NCBI GenBank assembly: GCA_031282245.1
Contig: JAITEB010000022.1
Coordinates: 1-35,822 of the forward strand
Length of the DNA stretch: 35,822 nt
Source of the DNA: Oscillospiraceae bacterium
Lineage (GTDB): Bacteria > Bacillota > Clostridia > Oscillospirales > Ruminococcaceae
Direction of reading: 5' to 3'
The translations under genes were made by a program, and so were the position numbers. The notes under the pieces are model-generated. The model had not been told where the DNA came from and searched no databases. It saw only the letters and a program-made list of their open reading frames with translations. Positions 16,656 to 25,711 of the stretch are shown piece after piece; positions within the stretch are counted from its first letter, which is position 1, and every line of letters starts with the position of its first letter.

Positions 16656-17687
16656 TTGCTCAAAGCAAGGACAGATTTTAATATAAGCCCTGTAAAATCA
16701 GAGCTGAAAAAAATAGTTGAAGAGAACGGCGCGGAGATTTACACACAGCCCGAAGCTTTAAGCGCCGCGCTGACTTCTTCCGGCATTAGCCGCACGGAGC
16801 AGCATCAGATAGCGCTTGTGCTGGAAAACAGCGATATAGCGTCTGTTATGGCCAAAAATAATTATGCCGTTTCCATGACGGATATAAATAATATAATTCA
16901 ATCAGTAAGGCGCAAAACCGGGCTTAACGAAGCAGTCACAGCCCATCTGTCCGAAGATTTGCTCTATTCGACCGGCTGCGTGATTGAAGCTGAAACCGGC
17001 AATGTTCTTACAGAGAACGGCATTGAATATAAAGCCCACTCGTTTATCCCGTATGAAGAGGCCGGCCGGGAAATGAAACAGCTGGAAAAACTTCTTGACG
17101 GGGGCGCGCCGCTGCTTCCCGCCGCGTGGGAGACGATGCAAAGGCTGGCGCGCGCGGGCGTTCCAAAGGCTTTTTACTATATTGGCCAGCATTATTACAG
17201 TCTTGAAAAATCCGGCCAGTCCGGGGAAAGCGGGGACTATCTGCGCTGTTTTGAGACGGCGGCGGAATACGGCGTCCCAGAAGCGGCGGCTTTTTTGGGC
17301 GACCACTATTACCGCTGCGCAAACCCTTTTAAAAAAAGCTGGACAAAGGCGTATCACTATTATACAAAACCCGGGGCCGTCCCCTTGAGTTTGGCGGAGC
17401 GCAAGAGAACGATGGAAAATATCTGCGCCCAGAAAAAGTCGAACCTGGCGACGCTTGTCATGGGCGCCGTCCAATTGGTTCTGACGCTTGTTTTTATATT
17501 TTTATTCCAGGATCAGGGGTATTTTGCGCTGGGCGCGGCGATGCTGGTTCTCGGCGCGCTTTCATATGCCGGAGTTTGCCTGTACTACAGGAAGAACAAA
17601 TTTGACGGCATAAAATGGCTTATCTGCGTCAATTACTTGCTATGGGGGATTTATGCGGCCTTTTTGATATGGGGTGCGGTGCGATGA
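16656..17687 (+). CDS. Sel1/TPR-like repeat membrane protein
   Basis: 343 aa. The N-terminal about 140 residues are unrecognised and soluble. Two Sel1-like repeats follow at about 155-245, with visible landmarks AGVPKAFYYIGQHYY and YGVPEAAAFLGDHYY, a fold that binds proteins. Three membrane helices end the chain (about 263-285, 288-310, 318-342), so the repeats probably face the cytoplasm and recruit a partner to the membrane. The start is TTG with GGGGG about 8 nt upstream. The stop overlaps the next start (ATGA, 17684-17687), which signals translational coupling with the polytopic membrane protein. Confidence 0.7.
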   Translation: MLKARTDFNISPVKSELKKIVEENGAEIYTQPEALSAALTSSGISRTEQHQIALVLENSDIASVMAKNNYAVSMTDINNIIQSVRRKTGLNEAVTAHLSEDLLYSTGCVIEAETGNVLTENGIEYKAHSFIPYEEAGREMKQLEKLLDGGAPLLPAAWETMQRLARAGVPKAFYYIGQHYYSLEKSGQSGESGDYLRCFETAAEYGVPEAAAFLGDHYYRCANPFKKSWTKAYHYYTKPGAVPLSLAERKRTMENICAQKKSNLATLVMGAVQLVLTLVFIFLFQDQGYFALGAAMLVLGALSYAGVCLYYRKNKFDGIKWLICVNYLLWGIYAAFLIWGAVR

Positions 17688-19036
17688 AGAAAAAACTGAT
17701 GGGAACCAGCACAGTGCTGAACCTTATGGTTTCGCTTGCTTTTTTCGCTGTGATTCTGGGCGTTTTTATCAGATGTTCAGGCGAGCTTGAAGGCTCTTTT
17801 AACGTCATAATGGCGACGCTGATTTTCGCTGTCCCGTCCGCGCTGATGTTTTATTTTGCCCTGGGCAAATACGGCGGCAGGCCCCTGACGGACAATATTG
17901 ACGTGCTTTTGTTTTTCGCCTTTAACACAGCGTGTCTGATTAAAAGCTTTGAATTTTTTCTGGATTTTGATTTATCAAGAACTGAGGAGTATTCAACGTC
18001 TGTTTTGCTGCTGATGGCGCTTATTTTGCTGGCGGCTATGTTTGTTGCGAGCATAATTTTCAGGCTGCCCGAAAGACCGCCGATTGTAAAATATTCCCTG
18101 ATTTTTGTATTTTCTTCAGCTTTGATTTTTTTCTGCCTTGCGATACGCGGCGCCGCAGAAGATATTTTATTCCCGGCGCTTATGGAAAGCCTGTCCGTTT
18201 CGGTTTTGGCTTTTGCCGCCGAACTGATAAACAGATTCGCCGCCAGAATAAAACGTACTTATTGGCTTACTTTTGTCTCTGTTTTTATGCTGGCTCTTTC
18301 GACGGCATTAGAGCGGCTTCTGAACTCGTACTATTATATTCCAACAGCAAAAGAATATTTGTCGGATATAATACTGCCGTGGTATAATATTTTAATTCTT
18401 GTTACCGCCTGTTTTGCGGGCGCGGGTTATATCTTTTTTTCAGAAAAGATTTACGCGCGGGCGGATTTGATGCTTCTTGGCGGGATGGCCTTTGAAATTC
18501 TGCTGATTAAAGCCGTCTTGAATTTTGATTTCCAGTTTAATTGGCTTATTCCGGTGGCTTTTACCGTGATTTGGATTTATTTTACGGCGAGCTTCGCAAA
18601 AAACAAACAGCTTGAGAACATAAAATATTTTGCGTATTTATGCGTCTTCGGCCTTTTGGCGCTGCTGTCGGTAATGGCAATAAAATATGGCTATATCGAA
18701 AGCCTGATAATATTACTTACGGGCTTTGTCTGCGTAAAATATGTCCCGTACCTGCCTTTTTTCAAAGGCTGGCTGAAAAGCGCCGTTTTTTGGCAGCTTA
18801 TACTCGCGTATATTATTGCGCTGATATTCAGTTTTCCGGAGTTCCAGAAGTCATATAATATAATTCCGGATAAAACTGTGCAGTATATTCTTGTGGGCGC
18901 GGTTCCGGCTTTTTCCAGCATATGCATGTGGATGCTCAATATCAGGAGCAAAGAGAAAAAATATCCATGGGAGCAAATTTTTATCGCCGCCGTCTTTGCG
19001 GTTTTGATTTTAATTCCGGTTTTGCGCGAGCTGTAG
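17684..19036 (+). CDS. Polytopic membrane protein, about 14-15 helices
   Basis: 450 aa, almost entirely hydrophobic segments with short loops; I count 14-15 possible membrane helices. I do not recognise a transporter or enzyme family, and no conserved charged motif within the helices stands out. The frame is open from 17615, but the ATG at 17684 is chosen. It gives the normal short MKKKL basic start before the first helix and a 4-nt overlap with the previous gene. It may anchor or form the membrane core of the system together with the Sel1 protein and the second vWA protein. Confidence 0.7.
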   Translation: MKKKLMGTSTVLNLMVSLAFFAVILGVFIRCSGELEGSFNVIMATLIFAVPSALMFYFALGKYGGRPLTDNIDVLLFFAFNTACLIKSFEFFLDFDLSRTEEYSTSVLLLMALILLAAMFVASIIFRLPERPPIVKYSLIFVFSSALIFFCLAIRGAAEDILFPALMESLSVSVLAFAAELINRFAARIKRTYWLTFVSVFMLALSTALERLLNSYYYIPTAKEYLSDIILPWYNILILVTACFAGAGYIFFSEKIYARADLMLLGGMAFEILLIKAVLNFDFQFNWLIPVAFTVIWIYFTASFAKNKQLENIKYFAYLCVFGLLALLSVMAIKYGYIESLIILLTGFVCVKYVPYLPFFKGWLKSAVFWQLILAYIIALIFSFPEFQKSYNIIPDKTVQYILVGAVPAFSSICMWMLNIRSKEKKYPWEQIFIAAVFAVLILIPVLREL

Positions 19037-19118
19037 GGGCGGCGCTTTAAAACGGCGCGAATATTTTTCAGTCAGCTAATTTTTAAATATGCAAAGTAAA
19101 ATAAGAGGTGATGTTTAC

Positions 19119-20429
19119 ATGAGTTCACGAAGGCCGAAAAAGCGTTCCGGAATAGGCGGTTTTTTTGCGGACATAGGCGACTGGATAGCCGATTTATTTA
19201 CGCCAAGCCCCTACAGGCCGCCGGGCAAATCCGGCGCCGAACAGAAGCTTAATATTGTCCTGCTTGTGGTAACGCTGCTTGCCGGCGCCGCGGCATGGGT
19301 AACAGGCGGGGTTTTCTATGCGAATTTTGAAACGGAGATGCCCCGCGCCCTTTTGATTGGCATAATTTTTCTTGTATTATACCTGCTTTTGCTTGTTGCC
19401 GTCTTAATAACCGGCCTGATCCGGGGCACTTTCGAGGATGGCGTTTATTTTCTGGACAGCAAAGCCAAAATTATAGCCGGGGCGCTGGTTGGGGGCTTGC
19501 TTGTATTCTTGCTGGCCATGCTCTTTCAGTGGCTTTACGGTCTTGACCCGCCGGAGAGCGTCACGGCTCCTACTTCTTATGTTTTTGTGATAGACGACTC
19601 CGGCTCAATGGACGACAGCGACCCGGAAGGACTGCGTTATTCCTCAATTTCGGAAGTGCTCAACGGTATGCCCAAAGATTTCCCTTTTATGGTCTACAGT
19701 TTTTCCGACGGCGTGGACATCACGCGCCCGATGGCTCCCGTGTCCTCCGGGACTGACGTAACAGTCAATATAAACGGCGGCATGACCAATATAAAATCCG
19801 CGCTGGAGCAGGTTCTGGCCGATTATAAAAACGGCGTCTGGCAGGACGCGAAAATGCCAAAAGTTATTTTGCTAAGCGACGGCTACGCGACGGACATAGA
19901 CTGGCTGCTCAGTCCCATAGGCGGCCTTTTGAAAGAATATAACGGCAGCGGCATAAGCATAAGCACAGTTGGTCTCGGCGAACCCGACAGGGATCTTTTG
20001 GAGCAAATCGCCCGGGATACCGGCGGCGTGTTTATTTACGCCGAAGACGCGTCAAAGCTCAACGAGGCCATGCGGGGCGCCGTCACAAAGCAAACTTTCA
20101 GGGACTTGCTTTCCGCGCGCGCGCCGACTTCTATAAATATCCTTCACGGGATTATGCGCGTGCTTTTTATAACGCTTCTGGGTTCGGTTATCAGTTTGTT
20201 TATTGGCCTGGCCTATACGCAGGAAGACGACTTGAAGCTTATTCTTGCCGTCGGCGTGCTGAAGTCGCTCCTCGGCGGGCTTCTTATGGAAATCGGCACG
20301 GCGCTTGGGCTTTCGGACAAGATTGCCTGGCCGGTTCTCTGGCTTTTGATTGCGGCCACTTTTGCGACAATTATGAAAAAACAGGCGCCCGTTATTACCC
20401 GCTCCTACCGCGAAGTGCAGCATTATTAG
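19119..20429 (+). CDS. Polytopic vWA domain protein
   Basis: 436 aa, last gene clearly belonging to the system. A basic N-terminus (SSRRPKKRSG) is followed by three membrane helices (about 42-64, 76-101, 117-141). A vWA domain at about 152-325 follows, with MIDAS residues DDSGS near 159-163, the Thr of GGMTNIKSAL near 222 and the Asp of LLSDGYATD near 252. Three more helices (about 345-420) lead to a short basic tail. With the N-terminus inside, the vWA domain faces outward, like that of the first gene. ATG 19119 has AAGAGGTG 8 nt upstream; an in-frame ATG at 19089 has no such site. It may pair with the first vWA protein at the cell surface. Confidence 0.8.
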   Translation: MSSRRPKKRSGIGGFFADIGDWIADLFTPSPYRPPGKSGAEQKLNIVLLVVTLLAGAAAWVTGGVFYANFETEMPRALLIGIIFLVLYLLLLVAVLITGLIRGTFEDGVYFLDSKAKIIAGALVGGLLVFLLAMLFQWLYGLDPPESVTAPTSYVFVIDDSGSMDDSDPEGLRYSSISEVLNGMPKDFPFMVYSFSDGVDITRPMAPVSSGTDVTVNINGGMTNIKSALEQVLADYKNGVWQDAKMPKVILLSDGYATDIDWLLSPIGGLLKEYNGSGISISTVGLGEPDRDLLEQIARDTGGVFIYAEDASKLNEAMRGAVTKQTFRDLLSARAPTSINILHGIMRVLFITLLGSVISLFIGLAYTQEDDLKLILAVGVLKSLLGGLLMEIGTALGLSDKIAWPVLWLLIAATFATIMKKQAPVITRSYREVQHY

Positions 20430-20497
20430 AATGCCAGGCGCAGCGTTGCAAGAATTAAGTTATAAATTAAGCGATATGATTAGGAGGCTATAAAAAC

Positions 20498-21316
20498 ATG
20501 CCCGATAAAACAATGCTTTCCGCCGCGGTTGAGGCGCGGAAAGACATCATAAAAATGACGGCCGCAGCCAAATCCGGACACCCCGGAGGAAGCCTGTCGG
20601 CGGTGGAGATACTGGTCGCGCTTTATTACGGCGCGGCAAAGACTGACCCGTCAAAGCCCGGGTGGGAGGAGCGGGACAGAATAGTACTGTCCAAAGGCCA
20701 CGCGGCGCCGGTTCTTTATGCGGTTCTGGCCGGAAAAGGCTTTTTCCCGCGCGGGGATTTGCTCACGCTGAGAAAAACCGGAAGTTATCTGCAGGGCCAC
20801 CCGGATATGCATAAAGTCCCCGGCGTGGACATGAGTACAGGCTCCCTTGGGCAGGGGGCGTCTGTGTCGGTCGGAATGGCCATTGCGGGAAAACGCGCCG
20901 AAAAGCCCTATAAAGTTTTTGCTGTGCTGGGCGACGGCGAATTGCAGGAAGGTCTTGTGTGGGAAGCGGCCATGGCCGCCGCGCACTATAGGCTTGACAA
21001 CTTAAGCTTTATAATTGACAATAACGGTCTGCAAATTGACGGCAGAAACAGCGACGTTATGGATGTCGGGGACGTTGCGGAAAAATTCCGCGCTTTCGGC
21101 TTTTATACAGCCGGTGTTGACGGCCATAATACAGACCGGATTCTTGAAGCCCTTGCGCGGGACACCGGCGGGAAACCGCGCTGCATAGTGGCAAAGACGA
21201 CAAAAGGCAAAGGCGTTTCTTTTATGGAAAATCAGGCTGGATGGCACGGGAAAGCCCCGTCCGCCGCCGAGGCCGAAAAAGCCCTTGCGGAACTGGAGGC
21301 GTATGAAATTGGCTAA
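20498..21316 (+). CDS. Transketolase, N-terminal (thiamine-diphosphate-binding) subunit
   Basis: 272 aa, the ThDP-binding half of a split transketolase (pentose phosphate pathway; transfers two-carbon ketol units between sugar phosphates). Visible: GHPGGSLSAVEILVALYYG near 27-45, SKGHAAPVLYAVL near 66-78, and the ThDP/Mg motif GDGELQEG...NLSFIIDNN (about 148-176). AGGAGG lies upstream of ATG 20498. Its end overlaps the C-terminal subunit by 14 nt. No promoter is clear in the 68-nt gap after the vWA gene, so it may be read through from the operon upstream, but a functional link is not implied. Confidence 0.93.
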   Translation: MPDKTMLSAAVEARKDIIKMTAAAKSGHPGGSLSAVEILVALYYGAAKTDPSKPGWEERDRIVLSKGHAAPVLYAVLAGKGFFPRGDLLTLRKTGSYLQGHPDMHKVPGVDMSTGSLGQGASVSVGMAIAGKRAEKPYKVFAVLGDGELQEGLVWEAAMAAAHYRLDNLSFIIDNNGLQIDGRNSDVMDVGDVAEKFRAFGFYTAGVDGHNTDRILEALARDTGGKPRCIVAKTTKGKGVSFMENQAGWHGKAPSAAEAEKALAELEAYEIG

Positions 21317-22250
21317 AAAAGCTTTGAGAGTCGCCTATGGCGAGACGCTCGCCGAACTTGGGGCGGAAAACGAAAAAATAGTCGTGCTGGACGCGGATTT
21401 GTCCAATGCGACAATGACCAAATATTTCAAAGAAAAATATCCGGAACGCTTTTTTAACATGGGCATTGCCGAAGCGAACTTAATGGGCGTTGCGGCGGGG
21501 CTTGCGCATTCGGGATATATCCCTTTTGCAAGCACTTTCGCTATTTTCGGCGCGGGAAGGGCTTATGAGATTGTCCGGAACGCCATCGGCTACACACACG
21601 CGAATGTAAAGCTTGCGCTTACGCATTCCGGGATAAGCGTCGGCGAGGACGGCGGAAGCCACCAGAGCATAGAGGACATCGCGCTTATGCGCGAAATTCC
21701 CGGCATGACGATTTTCGTCCCCTGTGACGCGGTTCAGACTGCGCGGGCCGTTCGCGCCGCCGCCGAAATAAGCGGCCCTGTTTACATCAGGATAGCCCGC
21801 CCTGCTGTTGAGACTATCACGGGCGAGGACGCGGTTTTTGAGCCAGGTAAGGCTCTTATCCTGCGCGACGGCGGCGAAAGCCCGGATTTGTGCATTGTCG
21901 CCACCGGTCTGCTCGTGCGCGAGGCCCTTGCCGCCGCCGAAGCCCTGGCAGCCGAAGGCAAACGGGTTTCTGTTGTGGATATCCACACAATAAAGCCTTT
22001 CGACGGCGAGACGGTCGCGAGGCTCTGCGCGGCAAGCAGGGCCGTTATCAGCGCGGAAGAGCATTCCGTCTTCGGCGGGCTTGGTTCGGCCGTCGCGGAA
22101 ACGCTGGCCGAAGCGGGGATTTGCGCGGCATTCGGGCGCATTGGGATTTTGGACAAATTCGGGCAGTCCGGCGACCCGGACGAGCTTTTTGACCTATACA
22201 GGCTCAACGCCGGGGCGATAATTGGGAAATACAGGGAGCTTGCCAAATAA
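21303..22250 (+). CDS. Transketolase, C-terminal subunit
   Basis: 315 aa, the pyrimidine-binding and C-terminal half of the split transketolase. ALRVAYGETLAELG...KIVVLDADLSNATMT at the start, FFNMGIAEANLMGVAAGLA (with the conserved Glu of the Pyr domain), HSGISVGEDGGSHQ and RIARPAVETI are all family landmarks. It works as a heterodimer with the product of 20498-21316. ATG 21303 is chosen because it matches the family N-terminus and has GGAGG only 3 nt upstream. It overlaps the previous gene by 14 nt, so translation is probably coupled. The in-frame TTG at 21285 lacks a ribosome-binding site. Confidence 0.93.
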   Translation: MKLAKKALRVAYGETLAELGAENEKIVVLDADLSNATMTKYFKEKYPERFFNMGIAEANLMGVAAGLAHSGYIPFASTFAIFGAGRAYEIVRNAIGYTHANVKLALTHSGISVGEDGGSHQSIEDIALMREIPGMTIFVPCDAVQTARAVRAAAEISGPVYIRIARPAVETITGEDAVFEPGKALILRDGGESPDLCIVATGLLVREALAAAEALAAEGKRVSVVDIHTIKPFDGETVARLCAASRAVISAEEHSVFGGLGSAVAETLAEAGICAAFGRIGILDKFGQSGDPDELFDLYRLNAGAIIGKYRELAK

Positions 22251-22330
22251 AGCAGCTGATTTATTCAGGAGAGGATGGACATTCGCCTTTATAAATACAA
22301 GCTTTGATAAGTCAGAAAAGAGGCAGTCAA

Positions 22331-22978
22331 ATGGGAGAAACAAAAAGAACCGTAATTGACCTTCAGTTGAATAAGCCGGATGATTTTGTCTGGTTTATTA
22401 TAAACGACTTCTGCTCAAAAGAAGGATTTATTTTCAAAAACCGCAAGGGCGAGGATGTATGGCAGGGCGGGTACGGAATGTTCACAGCGGCGCTGTTTAT
22501 GAAAATCGGCTACGGAAACGGCAGTTTGCATTTGGAAGCTTGGATGGGCGGCGCTTTCGGAGGGGAATCGGATTTGGACAGCTTTGTGGGTTTTGCGGCT
22601 AAAAAAGCGTTCAGGAAAAGCATAGATACTTTGCTTGGCCTTTTGCAGCAGCCGCTCCCCGAAGGCGGGAATTATGCCGCCGCGATTCCCGTCGCCGTTC
22701 ACAATCCGACTAAAAACGCAAACTCGGCGCTTGGGTTTGGCATTGCGTCCGTCATAATAAGTATAGTTCTGCCGTTTTTTGGACTTATATCCTGGTGGAC
22801 TGTTATTCTGGGTGTTGCGGGGGCAGTGTCTTCCGTGAGCGGGATGAAATCCACCCGGAAAGGCGTTGCTGTTGCGGGACTGGTTTTGTCAATAATCGGA
22901 ATAGCGATTACTGTTATTATGTTTGTCCTGAATATTCAGGTGGGTGTGCTTGGACTGTTGGGTAAGTTTGGACGATAG
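22331..22978 (+). CDS. Membrane protein with DUF4190-like C-terminus
   Basis: 215 aa. The first about 125 residues are a soluble domain I do not recognise (alpha/beta, GKGxVWQGGYGMFTAALFMKIG-like). The C-terminal part has two to three membrane helices separated by SSVSGMKSTRKGVAVAG, the glycine-rich repeat pattern of DUF4190-type small membrane domains. ATG 22331 with AGAGGCAG upstream is preferred over the upstream in-frame Met at 22304. It ends 4 nt before the pseudouridine synthase start. Function unknown. Confidence 0.7.
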   Translation: MGETKRTVIDLQLNKPDDFVWFIINDFCSKEGFIFKNRKGEDVWQGGYGMFTAALFMKIGYGNGSLHLEAWMGGAFGGESDLDSFVGFAAKKAFRKSIDTLLGLLQQPLPEGGNYAAAIPVAVHNPTKNANSALGFGIASVIISIVLPFFGLISWWTVILGVAGAVSSVSGMKSTRKGVAVAGLVLSIIGIAITVIMFVLNIQVGVLGLLGKFGR

Positions 22979-22982
22979 GTCT

Positions 22983-23915
22983 GTGAAAAAATTTACGATA
23001 GGAGCAAACGACGCGGGGCAGCGTTTGGACAAATTCGCCGTCAAAGCTTCAAGCGGCCTGCCCTTGCCGCTTTTGCATAAGGCCATACGAAAGCGTGACG
23101 TCAAAATAAACCGCAGGCGCTGTTACTGCGATACAGTTCTGCGGGAGGGCGACGTGGTTGAATTTTATCTTGACGGCGAGTTTTTCCCGCCGGGGGAAAA
23201 TCTCGAATTCCTGAACGCTTCCAAAAATTTTCCGCATGTTTATGAGGACGGGAATATAATAATCGCCGAAAAGCCCGCCGGGCTTCTGTCGCACGGCGCG
23301 GAAGGCGACAGCGCCGACAACCTTGTGAATCGGCTCAAAAAATATTTATACGGTAAAGGCGAATACCTGCCGGAACGGGAAAATTCTTTCGCGCCCGCGA
23401 TATGCTCGCGGCTGGACAGGAACACCGGCGGGCTTGTGCTTTGCGCAAAAAACGCCGCCGCCCTGCGGGAGGCAAACCGGCTTCTCCAAGACGGCTATAT
23501 AGAGAAATATTATATTGCTCTGCTTTCCGGACGGCTGGAGCAGCCCGCCGGGCTTATCGAAGGAGCGCTTTCGCGGGACGGCGGGAGCCGGAAAAGCTAT
23601 GTTTCCCAGGAAGGAAAAGCAAGTAAAAGCGCATATAAATTATTGGCCGTTCAGGGCGGGAACAGTCTGGCGGAAGTGCGGATTTTCACAGGCAGAACGC
23701 ACCAGATCCGGGCGCACTTCGCTGCAACCGGACATCCGATTGCGGGCGACGCGAAGTATGGCGGCAAAGCTTTGGCCGGATTTCGTTCACAGGCTTTATA
23801 CTCATACAGGCTGAAATTTAACGTCTCTCTGGAACATGCTCTGTCTTATCTGAACGGGAAAGAATTTTTCGCGGAAAACCTTCCGGGCTGGGCCGCTTCT
23901 GTACGCATTTTATAA
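22983..23915 (+). CDS. RluA-family 23S rRNA/tRNA pseudouridine synthase
   Basis: 310 aa from the GTG at 22983. An S4-like RNA-binding domain comes first (about 12-65; QRLDKFAVKAS...KINRR). The RluA catalytic domain follows: IIAEKPAGLLSH, then SRLDRNTGGLVLCAKN with the catalytic Asp near residue 143, where most members have HRLDxxTSG. GRTHQIRAHFAATGHPIAGDAKYG is the C-terminal signature. It isomerises uridine to pseudouridine in RNA, most like RluC/RluD, with the exact site unknown. The start is uncertain: GTG 22983 begins 4 nt after the previous stop with only a weak site, and a TTG at 22968 is also in frame. Confidence 0.9.
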   Translation: MKKFTIGANDAGQRLDKFAVKASSGLPLPLLHKAIRKRDVKINRRRCYCDTVLREGDVVEFYLDGEFFPPGENLEFLNASKNFPHVYEDGNIIIAEKPAGLLSHGAEGDSADNLVNRLKKYLYGKGEYLPERENSFAPAICSRLDRNTGGLVLCAKNAAALREANRLLQDGYIEKYYIALLSGRLEQPAGLIEGALSRDGGSRKSYVSQEGKASKSAYKLLAVQGGNSLAEVRIFTGRTHQIRAHFAATGHPIAGDAKYGGKALAGFRSQALYSYRLKFNVSLEHALSYLNGKEFFAENLPGWAASVRIL

Positions 23916-23938
23916 ATAAAAAAGAGGCGTAAACAAAA

Positions 23939-25675
23939 ATGCTGAAAAAAATTTTATATATATTTTTTCTGATTATCTTGATATTATCCTGCTCCTGCAA
24001 TGATTCCGCCTCTGTCGTTTCCGAAAGTTCTTATTATGTCCCGGAGCTTGCTCCCGAAGAAGCGTTCGCGCCGTCTCGGGAAAAAGACAATATTCAGTAT
24101 TACTGGGAAAACTGCGTGGCAAACGCCGCTTTCAGTTTCAGTCAGCTGAAGGACGACGGTTTTGACTCTCCCGCCGGAATTTATCCTTCAGACGCGGCGA
24201 GATATATCGCCAACGCCCTGATATGGAGCGGCGAGTATACTTATTATATCTCGACGGAGAACAGCCGCGGCTTTTTTGAGGCGCCGGACACTTACGGGGG
24301 AGCCGTCAATCTGGATGTGCCTTATGAAGACTTTACTGCGCTTATCGCCGGATGTTTCGGCGAAGAATACGTTGAAAGCCTTTCCCGCCTTGAAGACTGG
24401 GAAAAACCCCCAAAAAAAGTGCGCATTTCGGGCAGCAGCATGTTTATCAGATCCCGGCTGGGTTCCCGGGGCGGTCTCGGGCTGTACAACGGCCAGTCAA
24501 TCGGCAGGATTTCCCTGGCGGACGTAATTGAGGAGGAAAACGGTGTTCTGGCCTGCGATTTATATTCCTCCGGAGCGCTTCAAAAAGGCGAGGACGACAG
24601 CCGCATAAGCGCCGTGCACAAGCTGCGGATTTCCCTTTCCGGGGACGGCATACGGATTTTGTCCTCCTCCACAAATTATATACCCGCCGGCCGGATACAA
24701 ATTTCCGACGGCTTCAGGCCCTATGAAAACCTTGGCGGCCTTGGCATTGACGGTCTTGACGTTTACGGCATGTTTCAGGGCATTATGGGCGAGGAAGCCC
24801 TGTATCTTGAGTATGTTCAGGATTCTCAGGGAAAGCTGATTGATCAGGTTATATTTACTATTGATCCTGAAAGCGCCCAGCGCACAAAAGAGACGCATGC
24901 AGACCCGGCTTCTTTTGGAGCGATCAATAATTTGGCGCAGATTCTGGGTTTTGGACCTGTTTTCCGCTCCGGCGGGAAGCTCTTGCTTTTTGACAACGCG
25001 CTGAATTTTGTCCGGGATTTTGAGCTTCCCGCGGATGTGGACGACGATTACAAACTTTCGGAGGACTTTCAGAAGCTTTATTACTGCTCTTCCAGGGGGT
25101 TTGCGGTACACTCGTACGACACAGGCGAAAGCCGCCTTTTTGCCGGGAACGGCGGCGGCGGGTTCGCCTGCGCCGAAGTGTGGGAAGAACAGGATTTGCT
25201 TTTTGCAAAGTCTTATGACATGGAGTCCAGGCAAAGTATGCTGTATTTGTTTGAACTGGAAAGCGGGGATATTATTGCCCGGCGGGAGGGAATAGAATTT
25301 ATCGGCGCTCCCGTTTTTACAGAGGACAATATGATTTTAATCCGCGAGGCAAAGCCGCAGGAGGGAAGCGGCGGGTATAAGTCAATTATATATAATGCGT
25401 CCTCCGGGCAGTGGTCCGAAAAAACTTATGGGGATTTTACTCCATTTGCGGGTTTTTGTTCCAGACGGGAAAACGTCTATTTTTTTCGTCCGCAGGAGAT
25501 TGACGGCGTAAACCAGTTTACTCTTGCCGCGCTGAACCTTTTGACCGGCGAAGAACGCGACCTGGGGCTGAAGTCCTTTGTGGCCTGCCCGCAAATACAC
25601 GGCGTCACCGCAGGCGGGATATTTGTCATTGGCGTTTATTATCCGGGATATAAATCAATAGGCTGCTTTTATTAG
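23939..25675 (+). CDS. Lipoprotein with propeller-like C-terminal region
   Basis: 578 aa. MLKKILYIFFLIILILSC is a lipoprotein signal peptide, with the lipidated Cys most likely at residue 18 (or 20 in SCSC). The mature protein lies outside the membrane. The first half (about 30-300) is unrecognised. The second half has repeated short strands with Trp/Tyr and Gly-Asp turns (LLLFDNALNFVRDFELP, KLYYCSSRGFAVHSYDTGESRLF, MLYLFELESGDIIARREG, VYFFRPQEIDG) that look like a beta-propeller of 6-7 blades. No enzyme motif is visible. GAGGCG precedes ATG 23939, 23 nt after the previous gene. Confidence 0.7.
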   Translation: MLKKILYIFFLIILILSCSCNDSASVVSESSYYVPELAPEEAFAPSREKDNIQYYWENCVANAAFSFSQLKDDGFDSPAGIYPSDAARYIANALIWSGEYTYYISTENSRGFFEAPDTYGGAVNLDVPYEDFTALIAGCFGEEYVESLSRLEDWEKPPKKVRISGSSMFIRSRLGSRGGLGLYNGQSIGRISLADVIEEENGVLACDLYSSGALQKGEDDSRISAVHKLRISLSGDGIRILSSSTNYIPAGRIQISDGFRPYENLGGLGIDGLDVYGMFQGIMGEEALYLEYVQDSQGKLIDQVIFTIDPESAQRTKETHADPASFGAINNLAQILGFGPVFRSGGKLLLFDNALNFVRDFELPADVDDDYKLSEDFQKLYYCSSRGFAVHSYDTGESRLFAGNGGGGFACAEVWEEQDLLFAKSYDMESRQSMLYLFELESGDIIARREGIEFIGAPVFTEDNMILIREAKPQEGSGGYKSIIYNASSGQWSEKTYGDFTPFAGFCSRRENVYFFRPQEIDGVNQFTLAALNLLTGEERDLGLKSFVACPQIHGVTAGGIFVIGVYYPGYKSIGCFY

Positions 25676-25711
25676 CTTTAAATTAATTTTGTCGAAGGGT
25701 GTGTGTCTCAA

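Noticed and set aside
19089-19118. Upstream in-frame ATG start for the second vWA protein
   Set aside because: No ribosome-binding site precedes it, while AAGAGGTG is correctly placed before the ATG at 19119.
20498-22250. Split transketolase as a broken gene
   Set aside because: Two-subunit transketolases are normal in clostridia and archaea, and both halves are intact with a coupled start.
22275-22307. 10-codon ORF (MDIRLYKYKL) after AGGAGAGG
   Set aside because: The ribosome-binding-like bases touch the ATG with no spacing, so initiation there is unlikely.
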